Position numbers and translations under genes: made by a program
Source of the DNA: JARRQJ01 sp963761035
GTDB taxonomy: Bacteria; Pseudomonadota; Gammaproteobacteria; DRLM01
DNA: 64,000 nucleotides
Direction of reading: 5' to 3'
Assembly: GCA_963761035.1 (NCBI GenBank)
Contig: CAVXFH010000002.1
Coordinates: forward strand, 186,001-250,000
Shown here: piece by piece, positions 1 through 9,191 of the stretch
Position numbering within the stretch: the stretch's first letter is position 1
How the letters are laid out: each line of letters begins with the position of its first letter
Notes under the pieces: model-generated
What the model saw: the letters and a program-made list of their open reading frames with translations, nothing else
Database searches by the model: none
Told to the model about the DNA's origin: nothing

Positions 1-1329
1 CTCAATCAGGCTTTTGTCTGGCATGAGCAAGGCAAATTGCAGGAGGCGCTGTGGATGTATCAACAAGTTCTCAAGATCGATCCGCATAATTTCACGGCTT
101 TACAAGGCATGGGAATACTTAATGGGCAGTTCGGGCGCTTTGAGGAGGCGCTGAAGTTCATCACCGCCGCCGTCATAGTCCGGCCTGACGATTTTGCCAT
201 TCATTATAATCAAGGTGTCGCGCTTCAAGAACTCAAGCGCCATGCGGAGGCCCTGGGCAGTTACGACAATGTTCTCACGCTAAATCCTAACCTCGCGGAG
301 GCGCACGTCAACCGGGGAAACGTGCTGCAAGAACTCCAACGCTATGAAGAAGCCTTAGTCAGCTACGACAACGCCCTGGCGTTACAGCCGGATAATGCCA
401 AAGCTAATAAGAACAAGGGGATTATCAAGCTACTATTGGGAGAGTATCTGGAAGGCTGGCCGCTCTATGAATGGCGATGGAAGGATGACCAGAAAGACGC
501 GGTCCGAAATTTCAAGCAGCCTTTATGGCTGGGAGAACAGTCGATCTCGGGAATGACCATCCTGTTGCATGCCGAGCAGGGGCTGGGCGATACCCTCCAC
601 ATGGTTCGCTACGTGCCAATCGTAGCCGCACTGGGCGCCAAGGTCATTTTGGAGGCTCCCACTGCCCTGGTGTCGCTGCTTACTACGCTAAAAGGCGTAG
701 CCACTATCGTCGCAAAAGGCGACGCGCTGCCCTTCGATTGCCATTGTCCCCTCATGAGTTTGCCGCTGGCCCTCAAGACCCGCGTCGACAGCATCCCGGC
801 TCCCATTCCCTACCTGGCCGCCGACCCGCAAAAACACAGGGCATGGCGTGAGCGGCTTGGGACAAAAACCCGCCCAAGGATCGGCCTGGCATGGTCGGGC
901 AACCCCCAGCATAAAAATGACCGTAATCGAAGCATAGGCCTGCATTTACTGGGACCCCTGTTGCGCGAGGATTGCGAGTATCACTCGCTACAAAAGGAAG
1001 TGAGAATCGAGGATAAACCCGCCTTGGCGGGATTCACGCAAATCCAGGCTCACGAAAACGCGCTGACAGACTTTTCCGATACTGCGGCCTTGATCGGCGA
1101 GTTGGACTTGGTCATTTCCGTAGATAGCGCCGTAGCCCATCTGGCGGGGGCCCTGGGTAAAGCAGTCTGGATTTTATTGCCCTACAATGCCGATTTCCGC
1201 TGGCTGACGGCGAGAAGCGACAGTCCGTGGTATCCGACGGCGCGACTGTTCAGACAGCCAAGCATCGGTGAATGGGAGGGCGTGATAAAGGAAATATCAT
1301 CAATGCCGATGACGGCGGCGCTCCAATAG
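1..1329 (+). CDS. TPR protein with C-terminal glycosyltransferase-like domain (5' partial)
   Basis: The reading frame is already open at base 1 and continues into TPR-type sequence, so the gene starts before the window; the TTG at 37 is not a convincing start. The first ~150 residues are tandem tetratricopeptide repeats with the usual spaced A, Y, G and P residues. A linker (GWPLYEWRW) leads to a ~260-residue domain with a GLGDTLHMVRY segment and, near the end, DSAVAHLAGALGKAVW, which resembles GT-B heptosyltransferase/SPINDLY-like domains attached to TPR arrays in proteobacteria. A sugar transfer role on protein or surface glycan is inferred from that resemblance only. Its last 30 bases overlap the end of pssA on the opposite strand. 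Confidence 0.75.
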   Translation, partial: LNQAFVWHEQGKLQEALWMYQQVLKIDPHNFTALQGMGILNGQFGRFEEALKFITAAVIVRPDDFAIHYNQGVALQELKRHAEALGSYDNVLTLNPNLAEAHVNRGNVLQELQRYEEALVSYDNALALQPDNAKANKNKGIIKLLLGEYLEGWPLYEWRWKDDQKDAVRNFKQPLWLGEQSISGMTILLHAEQGLGDTLHMVRYVPIVAALGAKVILEAPTALVSLLTTLKGVATIVAKGDALPFDCHCPLMSLPLALKTRVDSIPAPIPYLAADPQKHRAWRERLGTKTRPRIGLAWSGNPQHKNDRNRSIGLHLLGPLLREDCEYHSLQKEVRIEDKPALAGFTQIQAHENALTDFSDTAALIGELDLVISVDSAVAHLAGALGKAVWILLPYNADFRWLTARSDSPWYPTARLFRQPSIGEWEGVIKEISSMPMTAALQ

Positions 1330-2064
1330 TAATTTTCTCTTACGGTAAAATACCAAGCTATTGATGGGCCCCGACAGGGCATAACCGAAAAAAAGCGCGA
1401 ATAGCACCTCCGCCGGATCGATAGACACGAAGGCAAAGGTCAGTACCAGCAGCAACACCGCCACGAACGGTACCTTGCCGCGCAAATCCAGGTCCTTGAA
1501 GCTGCGGTAACGGATGTTGCTCACCATCAATAAAGCCACCACAACTATCATGACCGCCGCCAACGTAGCCACGCCAGTCGCTTCGCGCAGACTGAATTCG
1601 TCCCCCACCCACACCATCCCGCCCAACACGCCTGCGGCGGCGGGACTGGCCAGTCCCTGGAAATAACGCTTATTGACCACCGCATGCTGGACATTGAAGC
1701 GAGCCAGGCGCAATGCCGCCCCCGCCGCATAGATGAATGCCGCCAGCCATCCCAACTTGCCCAGTCCGTACAAGACCCACTCGTAGACCACCAGTGCCGG
1801 CGCCAAACCGAAAGCCACCATATCCGACAGGCTGTCAAACTCCTTTCCGAAATCGCTCTGCGTGTTAGTCAAGCGGGCGATGCGTCCATCCAGGCTGTCC
1901 ATAATCATGGCCACGAAGATAGCGATCGCCGCCGCCTCGAAACGGCCTTTGGTCGCGGCGATGATCGCGTAAAAACCCGCGAACAGGCCGGCGGTGGTAA
2001 AAAGGTTGGGCAGGAGATAAATCCCCCGGCGCCGCTTGGGCGCATTGGATTCGTCGTAATTCAT
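1300..2064 (-). CDS. pssA: CDP-diacylglycerol--serine O-phosphatidyltransferase
   Basis: Makes phosphatidylserine from CDP-diacylglycerol and serine at the inner membrane, the first step to phosphatidylethanolamine. The CDP-alcohol phosphatidyltransferase signature is complete: D59-G60, A63-R64, G73, D77 and D81. About six to seven hydrophobic segments follow, and length (254 aa) is normal for the membrane-bound type. ATG start with a purine-rich GAGAG just upstream. It lies 276 bp downstream of ilvC on the same strand, an ilv-pssA order known from other proteobacteria; cotranscription is possible but the gap could also hold its own promoter. The 3' end overlaps the convergent TPR gene by 30 bp. 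Confidence 0.93.
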   Translation of the reverse strand: MNYDESNAPKRRRGIYLLPNLFTTAGLFAGFYAIIAATKGRFEAAAIAIFVAMIMDSLDGRIARLTNTQSDFGKEFDSLSDMVAFGLAPALVVYEWVLYGLGKLGWLAAFIYAAGAALRLARFNVQHAVVNKRYFQGLASPAAAGVLGGMVWVGDEFSLREATGVATLAAVMIVVVALLMVSNIRYRSFKDLDLRGKVPFVAVLLLVLTFAFVSIDPAEVLFALFFGYALSGPINSLVFYRKRKLLLERRRHRH

Positions 2065-2340
2065 AACTCTCTCATCCGCTCGTCATAGCGGCAGGACGCA
2101 ATAAATCCCGCAGATCAGGTAATCGAGCGCGGCGGCGCCAGTGCCGCCAAGCATAACAACCGCGCTCACACGGGCAACGGTCATGACGGGAAGCGCTTAA
2201 AAACCACGCAGTCTCTCGATGACCCGATCAAACGGCATTCGACAAAAAAGCGAAACCATGCCGCCTTCCCTGGGACCGCCCATACCCGACGGTTTATACG
2301 AAGCAGTGGGTCTCCGATCGCCGCGGCCGCGCTTTCCAAT

Positions 2341-3357
2341 TCAATTCTTGTTGCGATCGACGATCTTATTGGCCTTGATCCAGGGCATCATGTCGCGCAA
2401 TTTTTCTCCCACCACTTCGATGGGGTGGGCGCGACCGATACGGCGCATGGCCTTGAATTTCGCCGCGCCGGCCTGATTCTCGAGAATAAACTCGCGGGCG
2501 AACTCGCCGGTTTGGATTTCGCTCAGGATCTTTTTCATCTCCTGCTTGGTTTGTTCGGTAATAATGCGCGGACCGCGGGTAAAGTCGCCGTACTCGGCGG
2601 TATTGGAGATAGAGTAACGCATATTGGCGATCCCGCCTTCGTACATCAGATCCACGATGAGCTTTAACTCGTGCAAACATTCGAAATAGGCCATTTCCGG
2701 CGCATACCCCGCCTCGACCAAGGTCTCGAAACCGGCCTGGACTAAGGCGGTGGCGCCGCCGCACAGCACCGCCTGCTCGCCAAACAGATCGGTCTCGGTC
2801 TCCTCGCGGAAATTGGTCTCGATGACGCCCGCGCGGCCGCCGCCATTGGCACTGGCATAGGATAAAGCGAGATCCTTGGCCCTGCCGCTGGCATTTTGAT
2901 AGACGGCGATCAGACTGGGCACACCGCCGCCCTGCGTATAGGTGGAACGCACCAAGTGGCCGGGTCCCTTGGGTGCGATCATGATCACGTCGAGATCGGC
3001 ACGCGGCACGATCTGCTCGAAATGGATATTGAAGCCGTGAGCGAAAGCCAGCGCCGCGCCTCGCTTAATATTGGGTTCGACCAAATCGCGATACAGCGCC
3101 GCTTGATGTTCGTCCGGCACCAGAATCATCACCACATCCGCGCCCTTCACCGCCTGAGGTACGTCCTGCACTTCCAGGCCGGCGTTTTGCGCCTTCTTCG
3201 CCGACGCGGAAGCGGGGCGCAGGCCCACCACGACGTTGACGCCGGAATCCTTCAAGTTATTGGCGTGGGCGTGACCCTGGGAACCGTAACCGAGGATGGC
3301 GACCTTCTTGCCGCGAATGATGGAGAGATCGGCGTCTTTGTCGTAATAAATGTTCAT
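2341..3357 (-). CDS. ilvC: Ketol-acid reductoisomerase (NADP+)
   Basis: Converts acetolactate or acetohydroxybutyrate to the dihydroxy acids in valine, leucine and isoleucine synthesis. The N-terminal Rossmann motif GYGSQGHAHA is near residues 24-33, the K-P-G-H-segment (APKGPGHLVR) follows, and the C-terminal helical domain carries metal-ligand acidic residues in FREETETDLFGEQ and CLHELKLIVDLMYEGG. Length 338 aa matches the short class I enzyme rather than the ~490-aa E. coli class II form. ATG start with AGAGGAAA ten bases upstream. It is the third gene of ilvB-ilvH-ilvC, 74 bp after ilvH. Confidence 0.97.
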   Translation of the reverse strand: MNIYYDKDADLSIIRGKKVAILGYGSQGHAHANNLKDSGVNVVVGLRPASASAKKAQNAGLEVQDVPQAVKGADVVMILVPDEHQAALYRDLVEPNIKRGAALAFAHGFNIHFEQIVPRADLDVIMIAPKGPGHLVRSTYTQGGGVPSLIAVYQNASGRAKDLALSYASANGGGRAGVIETNFREETETDLFGEQAVLCGGATALVQAGFETLVEAGYAPEMAYFECLHELKLIVDLMYEGGIANMRYSISNTAEYGDFTRGPRIITEQTKQEMKKILSEIQTGEFAREFILENQAGAAKFKAMRRIGRAHPIEVVGEKLRDMMPWIKANKIVDRNKN

Positions 3358-3431
3358 CGTAAATTTCCTCTGATATAAAAGTGACGAATGGCGGGTTGAG
3401 TCTGGAGAGAATAAGCCGCGCCTGATTGTCG

Positions 3432-3944
3432 TTACTTATCACCCGCGACTTTCTCTAGATGCAAACTTTTCTCTCCGCGAGCGATACCCGACACGCCGGA
3501 GCGCACCACTTCCAGAATCGCGCCGGCGCCCACCGCTGCGATAAAAGAGTCCAATTTATCGCCGGTACCCGTCAGCTCGATGACATAGGTGGTGGGCGTA
3601 ACGTCGATGATCCGGCCGCGGAAAATATCGGTCAGCCGCTTCAATTCCGTGCGTCCATCGCCCGCGGCCTGCACCTTGATCAGCATCATTTCCCGCTCAA
3701 TGTGCGGTCCCTCGGTGAGATCGGTCAACTTCACGACATCGACCAATTTGTTGAGCTGCTTGGTGATCTGTTCGATGATCTCATCCGAACCCGAGGTCAC
3801 CAGGGTCAGGCGCGATAGCGAAGGGTCTTCGGTAGGCGCCACCGTCAACGACTGTATGTTGTAGCCCCGCGCCGAGAACAAGCCCGCGACGCGGCTCAAG
3901 GCCCCCGACTCGTTTTCCAGCAGGATGGAGATGATATGGCGCAT
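3432..3944 (-). CDS. ilvH: Acetolactate synthase small (regulatory) subunit
   Basis: Regulatory partner of the acetolactate synthase catalytic subunit; in the family it binds valine for feedback inhibition and raises activity. The N-terminal ACT domain begins MRHIISILLENESGALSRVAG with the glycine-containing turn expected for effector binding, and a C-terminal ALS_ss domain follows from about residue 85. Length 170 aa is close to E. coli IlvH (163 aa). The start lies 4 bp after the ilvB stop, so the two are surely cotranscribed and probably translationally coupled. Confidence 0.96.
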   Translation of the reverse strand: MRHIISILLENESGALSRVAGLFSARGYNIQSLTVAPTEDPSLSRLTLVTSGSDEIIEQITKQLNKLVDVVKLTDLTEGPHIEREMMLIKVQAAGDGRTELKRLTDIFRGRIIDVTPTTYVIELTGTGDKLDSFIAAVGAGAILEVVRSGVSGIARGEKSLHLEKVAGDK

Positions 3945-3948
3945 GCGC

Positions 3949-5643
3949 TTATACCAGAATCATTTCATTGAGACCCGCGCCGGCCGGGATCATGGGATAA
4001 ACATTCTCGGTCTGGTCGGTAATAAAATCCATGAATACCAAGCGATCTTTGAGGGCCACCGCCTCTTTCAACGCCGTTTCCACATCGCCGGGTTTGTCAA
4101 TGTACATGCCCACATGACCATAGGCCTCGGCCAGTTTGACGAAATCCGGCAGGGAGTCCATATAAGACATGGCGTAACGGCCCTGATAGAAAAATTCCTG
4201 CCATTGCCGCACCATGCCCAGATAGCGGTTATTGAGATTCACAACCTTGATCGGCAAGCTGTATTGCAGACAGGTGGACAGCTCCTGAATGCACATCTGG
4301 ATGCTGCCTTCGCCGGTGACGCAGGCTACGATGTCGTCGGGATAGGCCAACTGCACGCCCATGGCCGCCGGCAGGCCGAAACCCATGGTGCCCAGGCCGC
4401 CCGAATTGATCCAGCGCCGCGGCTTGTCGAATTTATAATATTGCGCCGCCCACATCTGATGCTGACCCACGTCGGAGGTGACGAAGGCATTACCACCGGT
4501 GATCTCGTAGAGCTTTTCCAGCACGAACTGCGGCTTGATGATCTGGGACTCACGATTGTATTTCAGGCAATCCACGGCCCGCCATTCCTCGATCTGTTTC
4601 CACCAGGCCATCAAGGCCTCTGCATCCGGCTTGCGCTTGCTCTCCTTCACCATGCGGATCATCTCGTTTAAAACCAAGTCCACCGCGCCGACGATGGGCA
4701 CGTGCACCTTTACGTTCTTGGAAATAGACGAAGGATCGATATCCACGTGCACGATCTCCGCGGTGGGGCAGAACTTCTTGACGTTGCCCGTCACCCGATC
4801 GTCGAAGCGCGCGCCGATGGCGATCAACACGTCGCAGTGATGCATGGCCATATTGGCCTCATAGGTCCCGTGCATGCCCAGCATGCCCAAGAACTGTTTA
4901 TCCGTGGCGGGATAGGCGCCCAAGCCCATGAGGGTATTGGTAATGGGATATCCCAACAGACGGGTCAGCTCAATAAGAACCCCCGAGGCGTTGCCCAGGA
5001 TTACCCCGCCGCCGGTATACATCATGGGGCGCCTGGCGGACAGCATCAGGTCCACCGCCTTTTTGATCTGCCCGGGGTGGCCCTTGGTCACCGGGTTATA
5101 GGAACGTATCGAGACCGATTCCGGATAGGTATATTCCGCCTTGTTGGCGGTGACGTCTTTGGGAATATCGACCAACACCGGCCCCGGACGCCCCGTAGCG
5201 GCAATGTAAAAGGCCTTTTTAATCGTCTCGGCCAGATCCTTTACGTCCTTAACCAAAAAATTGTGTTTGACGCAGGGACGAGTGATTCCCACGTTGTCCA
5301 CTTCCTGGAACGCATCGTTGCCGATCAAGGGAGTGGGCACCTGCCCGGTGAGGATTACCATGGGGACGGAATCCATGTAGGCCGTGGCAATCCCGGTCAC
5401 TGCATTGGTGGCGCCGGGACCGGAGGTGACCAATACCACACCGGGTTTACCGGTGGCACGGGCATAGCCGTCCGCGGCATGGGTCGCTCCTTGCTCATGA
5501 CGCACCAAGATATGTTTGACGGCCTCTTCCTTGAGCAAGGCGTCATAGATGTGCAGCACTGCGCCGCCGGGGTAGCCAAACACATACTTCACGCCTTCAT
5601 CTTTGAGGCATTGGACAACAATCTCGGCTCCGGTTAATTCCAC
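3949..5643 (-). CDS. ilvB: Acetolactate synthase large (catalytic) subunit
   Basis: Thiamine-diphosphate enzyme condensing two pyruvates to acetolactate, or pyruvate with 2-ketobutyrate, as the first common step of branched-chain amino acid synthesis. The N-terminal catalytic glutamate sits in RHEQGATHAADGYARATG; the C-terminal TPP/Mg site is VTGEGSIQM followed by NLNNRYLGMVRQWQEFF. I chose the GTG at 5643 (VELTGAEIVVQ..., 564 aa) because homologues start here and AGGATC lies seven bases upstream; an in-frame TTG at 5691 would add 16 residues with no family resemblance. Calling it ilvB rather than ilvI is conventional: E. coli has paralogues that sequence alone does not separate. Confidence 0.96.
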   Translation of the reverse strand: MELTGAEIVVQCLKDEGVKYVFGYPGGAVLHIYDALLKEEAVKHILVRHEQGATHAADGYARATGKPGVVLVTSGPGATNAVTGIATAYMDSVPMVILTGQVPTPLIGNDAFQEVDNVGITRPCVKHNFLVKDVKDLAETIKKAFYIAATGRPGPVLVDIPKDVTANKAEYTYPESVSIRSYNPVTKGHPGQIKKAVDLMLSARRPMMYTGGGVILGNASGVLIELTRLLGYPITNTLMGLGAYPATDKQFLGMLGMHGTYEANMAMHHCDVLIAIGARFDDRVTGNVKKFCPTAEIVHVDIDPSSISKNVKVHVPIVGAVDLVLNEMIRMVKESKRKPDAEALMAWWKQIEEWRAVDCLKYNRESQIIKPQFVLEKLYEITGGNAFVTSDVGQHQMWAAQYYKFDKPRRWINSGGLGTMGFGLPAAMGVQLAYPDDIVACVTGEGSIQMCIQELSTCLQYSLPIKVVNLNNRYLGMVRQWQEFFYQGRYAMSYMDSLPDFVKLAEAYGHVGMYIDKPGDVETALKEAVALKDRLVFMDFITDQTENVYPMIPAGAGLNEMILV

Positions 5644-5810
5644 AAAAAGATCCTGTAAACGATCGCACCCATAAAATGGGCAAATATTCAACTACGTCTC
5701 AAAAAGCGGCTAATGAACGCTAATGTTAACACGGAGATAGGTCAAGGGAGAACGGCCAGATAGTTGCCAGACCTCAGCTTTGCTCCCCCTGTCTCGGTCC
5801 GGGGAATTCC

Positions 5811-6629
5811 CTATGGGGTTAGATAGCGAGAGAGAAATTCCTGGGTAACATCCCACGCCGAGGCGGTTGCCGCCGCATCATAATGTTCGCTAAGCGGGTC
5901 GCTGAATCCCCGATCTGCATCCACGCCCGTGACGCTAATGGCCATTTTAGCCCTCAATATGTCGGCAATTTCACCTAGGTTGGCTAGCGCATCCAGGCCT
6001 TGAACGATAAAATTTATACCCGATTCGCCCAAGCCGCCCTTGATGACCTGGGTGGGTCTGACATGCAACTCAGCATCGCGTTTCGCCAATACAAGCATCA
6101 TGGGGGTTTCAACGGTTTGATCCGACGAAGGACTGATATCGAGGTGAGCGGGGTAATAGGAAACGGTCGCCGCCACCGCGACGGGATAACGCAGGGTTGC
6201 AAGGAGGGCTTCGGTTCCACCGTAATCCCAACCCAAAATCGCTATCTTGCGCTGGGGGTTATTACCTTTCAGGTAACTCAATGCCGCTGAGATATCGGCA
6301 TACACCCATTCCTGATCGATAGAATCCATAATGGTGGTAGCGTGCTTCCAACTCTTGGCGCGCCGTCCGTCATAGAGATCGATGGCCAAGGCGCGGTAGC
6401 CCAAACCGGCAAAACGGGCGGCCCAGTCCCGTGACTGCGCATTGAGACCATAACGGTCATGCAGGAGAAGTACCGTCCGCGATGCGTCTTCGGGGCCGAT
6501 GACATAGGCGTCAAACCGGGTACCGTAGGCCGTGGTCAGAACCACCGCTTTACCGGCAGAGAGCGCCGCTTCCTGAGCACAGGCCACGCTCGCCACTAGA
6601 CTCAACGCGCAAACCAAACAACGCAGCAT
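5811..6629 (-). CDS. Secreted dienelactone-hydrolase-like protein with altered active site
   Basis: An N-terminal signal peptide (hydrophobic residues 4-18, ending near ACAQE) predicts export. The rest has the alpha/beta-hydrolase layout of the dienelactone hydrolase family: LLLHDRYGLN after strand 3, a nucleophile elbow, and a C-terminal DADRGFSDP block followed by the family's alanine-rich helix. The elbow reads ILGWDYGG, with Asp135 where the family has cysteine (or serine), and Arg240 stands where the catalytic histidine is expected; Asp185 may be the third member of the triad. It may therefore be a non-catalytic binding protein or use another mechanism. It is monocistronic by spacing: 63 bp from ybbP and 167 bp upstream of ilvB. 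Function unknown. Confidence 0.75.
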   Translation of the reverse strand: MLRCLVCALSLVASVACAQEAALSAGKAVVLTTAYGTRFDAYVIGPEDASRTVLLLHDRYGLNAQSRDWAARFAGLGYRALAIDLYDGRRAKSWKHATTIMDSIDQEWVYADISAALSYLKGNNPQRKIAILGWDYGGTEALLATLRYPVAVAATVSYYPAHLDISPSSDQTVETPMMLVLAKRDAELHVRPTQVIKGGLGESGINFIVQGLDALANLGEIADILRAKMAISVTGVDADRGFSDPLSEHYDAAATASAWDVTQEFLSRYLTP

Positions 6630-6692
6630 GCCCCGTTCCTCACCTTGGGATTAAGTGAAAATACCACGGCAACCCGCGCAATAACAACGTCC

Positions 6693-9191
6693 CTATGCTT
6701 CTTGCACCTCGCGCAGCGTCTGCCACGGCGGACGGCGCAGAATACCCCGCGTGCCCCAAATGCCGGCGATAGAAACTATCACCGCACCGCCCGCGGCGCC
6801 CCACCACCATAAGGCGACATTGACGCGATAGGCAAAATGAAAGACATGCTCGGCCAACATATAGCCCGCGATCGCCGCCCCTGAAGCGGCGATCAGCCCG
6901 GCGATCAAACCGATGCCGGCGAATTCCACCGCCATCCCGCCGAGCAACTGCCGGCGCCCGGCGCCCAATGTACGCAGTACCGCCCCCTCCAATAGCCGTT
7001 CATCCAACGATGACTGAATGGCGGCATAAAATACCAACAAACCCGCCAGGACAGTAAAGCCGAATACATACTCCAGCGCCAAGGTCACTCGTTCGATCAC
7101 CTGACGTACTTGCGCCATGATGGCCGCCACGTCGATGACCGTGATATTGGGAAACTGCCGCACCAGCCGGCTCAAAAAGGCCTCCTTGCCCAACGGTAAA
7201 TAAAAACTGGTGATATAACTGGCGGGGAAGGCGTTTAGGGCGCCGGGGGGCGCAATGACAAAAAAGTTCACGTGAAAGCTATCCCACGCCACCTTACGCA
7301 AATTCGCGACACGCGCCGTAAAAGTCTCGCCGCCGATTTGATAGGTTAGCGTGTCGCCCAAGGCAATCCCCAACGTCTTTGCGAGGCCTTCTTCCACCGA
7401 CAATACATCCCGGCCGTCACCACCCGCTCGCCACCAGTGCCCCGCCACGATGCTGTTGTCGGCCTGTAATTCCCCGGCCCAGGAAAGATTGAACTCCCGC
7501 TCCACCAGCCGTCGCGCCTGTTCATCGCTGTAGTTCTCCGGCGATACCGGTTTATCGTTTATGGCCGTCAGCCGTCCACGCACCATGGGAAAAAGCGAAG
7601 TACCGTTAAAACCGTTGCCCTTGAAGAAGGCGGCGATCGGCTTTACCTGGTCGGGCTGGATATTGATGATAAAGCGATTGGGCGCATCCGCCGGCAAACT
7701 GGCCTGCCAATCCGCCAACAGATCCACGCGCACCACGCCCAATAACAACAACGCCAACATCCCCAAACCGAAGGCGACCACTTGCACGATGTTTCCCCGC
7801 GAACGGCGTGTCAAATTAGCCATGCCGAAACGCCATACCCCGCTGGCGCGGCGTCGCGAACGGCGTATCAGCGCCAGCACCGCAACCGTGGCAAGCGTCA
7901 GCACAAGCACCGTCGCCGCGCTTCCGCCCAACACCATCAAGCCGAGGCGCATGTTTCCGGCCTGCCACAGAATCATCGCCGCCAATACCGCCAGCCCTAA
8001 CAGATAGGCCGTCACGCTCGGCGCGGGCAAAGCGCCCATGTCACGGCGCAATACCCTCAGAGTGGGGACGTTCCGCAGGTGCAACAGCGGCGGCAAGCTA
8101 AAACAGGCCAGGCTCAGCAAGCCGATAGCCATTCCAAACGCCGCCGGCAGCCAGGTTGGCGGGGGCAGATTCGCCGCGGCCAACGAACCCAATGCCTCTC
8201 CTAACAAACCCTGGGCAATATATCCTGCGACGCAACCCAAGGCGCTGGCCGCCAGCCCCAGGGCCAGCAATTGCCCGCCGAACAGCGCCAGGATATCTTT
8301 TTGTGTCGCGCCGCAGGTCCGCAGGATCGCCACATTATCCAAATGCCTGGCCACGAAGCGCCGCGTCGCCATGGCCATGGCGACCCCCGCCAGTATGACG
8401 CTTACCATGCTGGCCAGACCCAGAAATTGCCGAGCCCGTTCCAAGGCGGTGCGCATCTCGGGCCGAGCGTCTTCCACCGACTCGATATGCTCGCCGCGGC
8501 CGAGTTTAATTTCCACGGCCTTGCGATAATCCTTGAGCAACGCCGCCTTGCCCGCCACCAACAAGCGGTATTGCACGCGGCTTTCCGGCTGAATCAATCC
8601 CGTTGCCGCCACGTCGCTTTGATTCATCAATATACGCGGCGCGATATTGAACAATGATCCGTCGCGATCCGGTTCATGGCTAATAACGGCGGATATGATC
8701 AGCGAGGTATCTCCCACGGCGACGCGGTCACCGGTTCGAATCCCCAATTCACCCAACAGACGCGCATCGGCCCATAGGGAACCGGGCGCAGGAATATCCT
8801 CGGCTTCATGATCCTCGGCAAAACGCCGAGGCGCGATACGCAGTTGTCCCCGCAGCGGGTATTGGCTGCTCACCGCCTTTATCGCCACCAGCTGATTGCG
8901 GCCGTCCGCCTGCACCATGCTCAAAAAACTTTCGGTTTGCGCGGTACGTAACCCGCTTTGCCGGGCGCTAGTCTGAAAATCCACGGGCAGGGGATGATCC
9001 GCGGCGATCACCAAATCCGCCCCCAACAGCACATTGGCCTGAAGCACCAGCAGTTGTTGAACACGGTCGGTGAAAAATCCCACCGAACTCATGCTGGCCA
9101 CCGCGATCACCACCGCCAGTGCCAGCACCCTGACTTCGCCCGAACGCCAATCACGGCCGAGCAGTCGTAATGCCAACATCATGCGCTTCAT
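6693..9191 (-). CDS. ybbP: ABC transporter permease, YbbP/FtsX family
   Basis: Large inner-membrane permease (832 aa) paired with the ATPase YbbA. It has an N-terminal TM after residue ~18, a long periplasmic domain, three TMs with an FtsX-type module near residues 260-390, a second set of TMs, another periplasmic domain and a final FtsX module near residues 715-820, the duplicated plan of the YbbP/LolC-related family. Start at 9191 (MKRMMLALRLLGRDWRSGEV) is chosen because its ATG overlaps the ybbA stop as ATGA; an upstream in-frame extension of 16 residues lacks family resemblance. Substrate is not established in the family; an envelope lipid or lipoprotein role is inference. Confidence 0.88.
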   Translation of the reverse strand: MKRMMLALRLLGRDWRSGEVRVLALAVVIAVASMSSVGFFTDRVQQLLVLQANVLLGADLVIAADHPLPVDFQTSARQSGLRTAQTESFLSMVQADGRNQLVAIKAVSSQYPLRGQLRIAPRRFAEDHEAEDIPAPGSLWADARLLGELGIRTGDRVAVGDTSLIISAVISHEPDRDGSLFNIAPRILMNQSDVAATGLIQPESRVQYRLLVAGKAALLKDYRKAVEIKLGRGEHIESVEDARPEMRTALERARQFLGLASMVSVILAGVAMAMATRRFVARHLDNVAILRTCGATQKDILALFGGQLLALGLAASALGCVAGYIAQGLLGEALGSLAAANLPPPTWLPAAFGMAIGLLSLACFSLPPLLHLRNVPTLRVLRRDMGALPAPSVTAYLLGLAVLAAMILWQAGNMRLGLMVLGGSAATVLVLTLATVAVLALIRRSRRRASGVWRFGMANLTRRSRGNIVQVVAFGLGMLALLLLGVVRVDLLADWQASLPADAPNRFIINIQPDQVKPIAAFFKGNGFNGTSLFPMVRGRLTAINDKPVSPENYSDEQARRLVEREFNLSWAGELQADNSIVAGHWWRAGGDGRDVLSVEEGLAKTLGIALGDTLTYQIGGETFTARVANLRKVAWDSFHVNFFVIAPPGALNAFPASYITSFYLPLGKEAFLSRLVRQFPNITVIDVAAIMAQVRQVIERVTLALEYVFGFTVLAGLLVFYAAIQSSLDERLLEGAVLRTLGAGRRQLLGGMAVEFAGIGLIAGLIAASGAAIAGYMLAEHVFHFAYRVNVALWWWGAAGGAVIVSIAGIWGTRGILRRPPWQTLREVQEA

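Noticed and set aside
4702..5637. A 311-codon open frame antisense to ilvB
   Set aside because: Shadow of ilvB, with histidine- and glycine-rich translation typical of antisense frames.
5644..5810. Branched-chain amino acid attenuator before ilvB
   Set aside because: No leader peptide rich in Leu, Val or Ile codons and no clear terminator/antiterminator pair.
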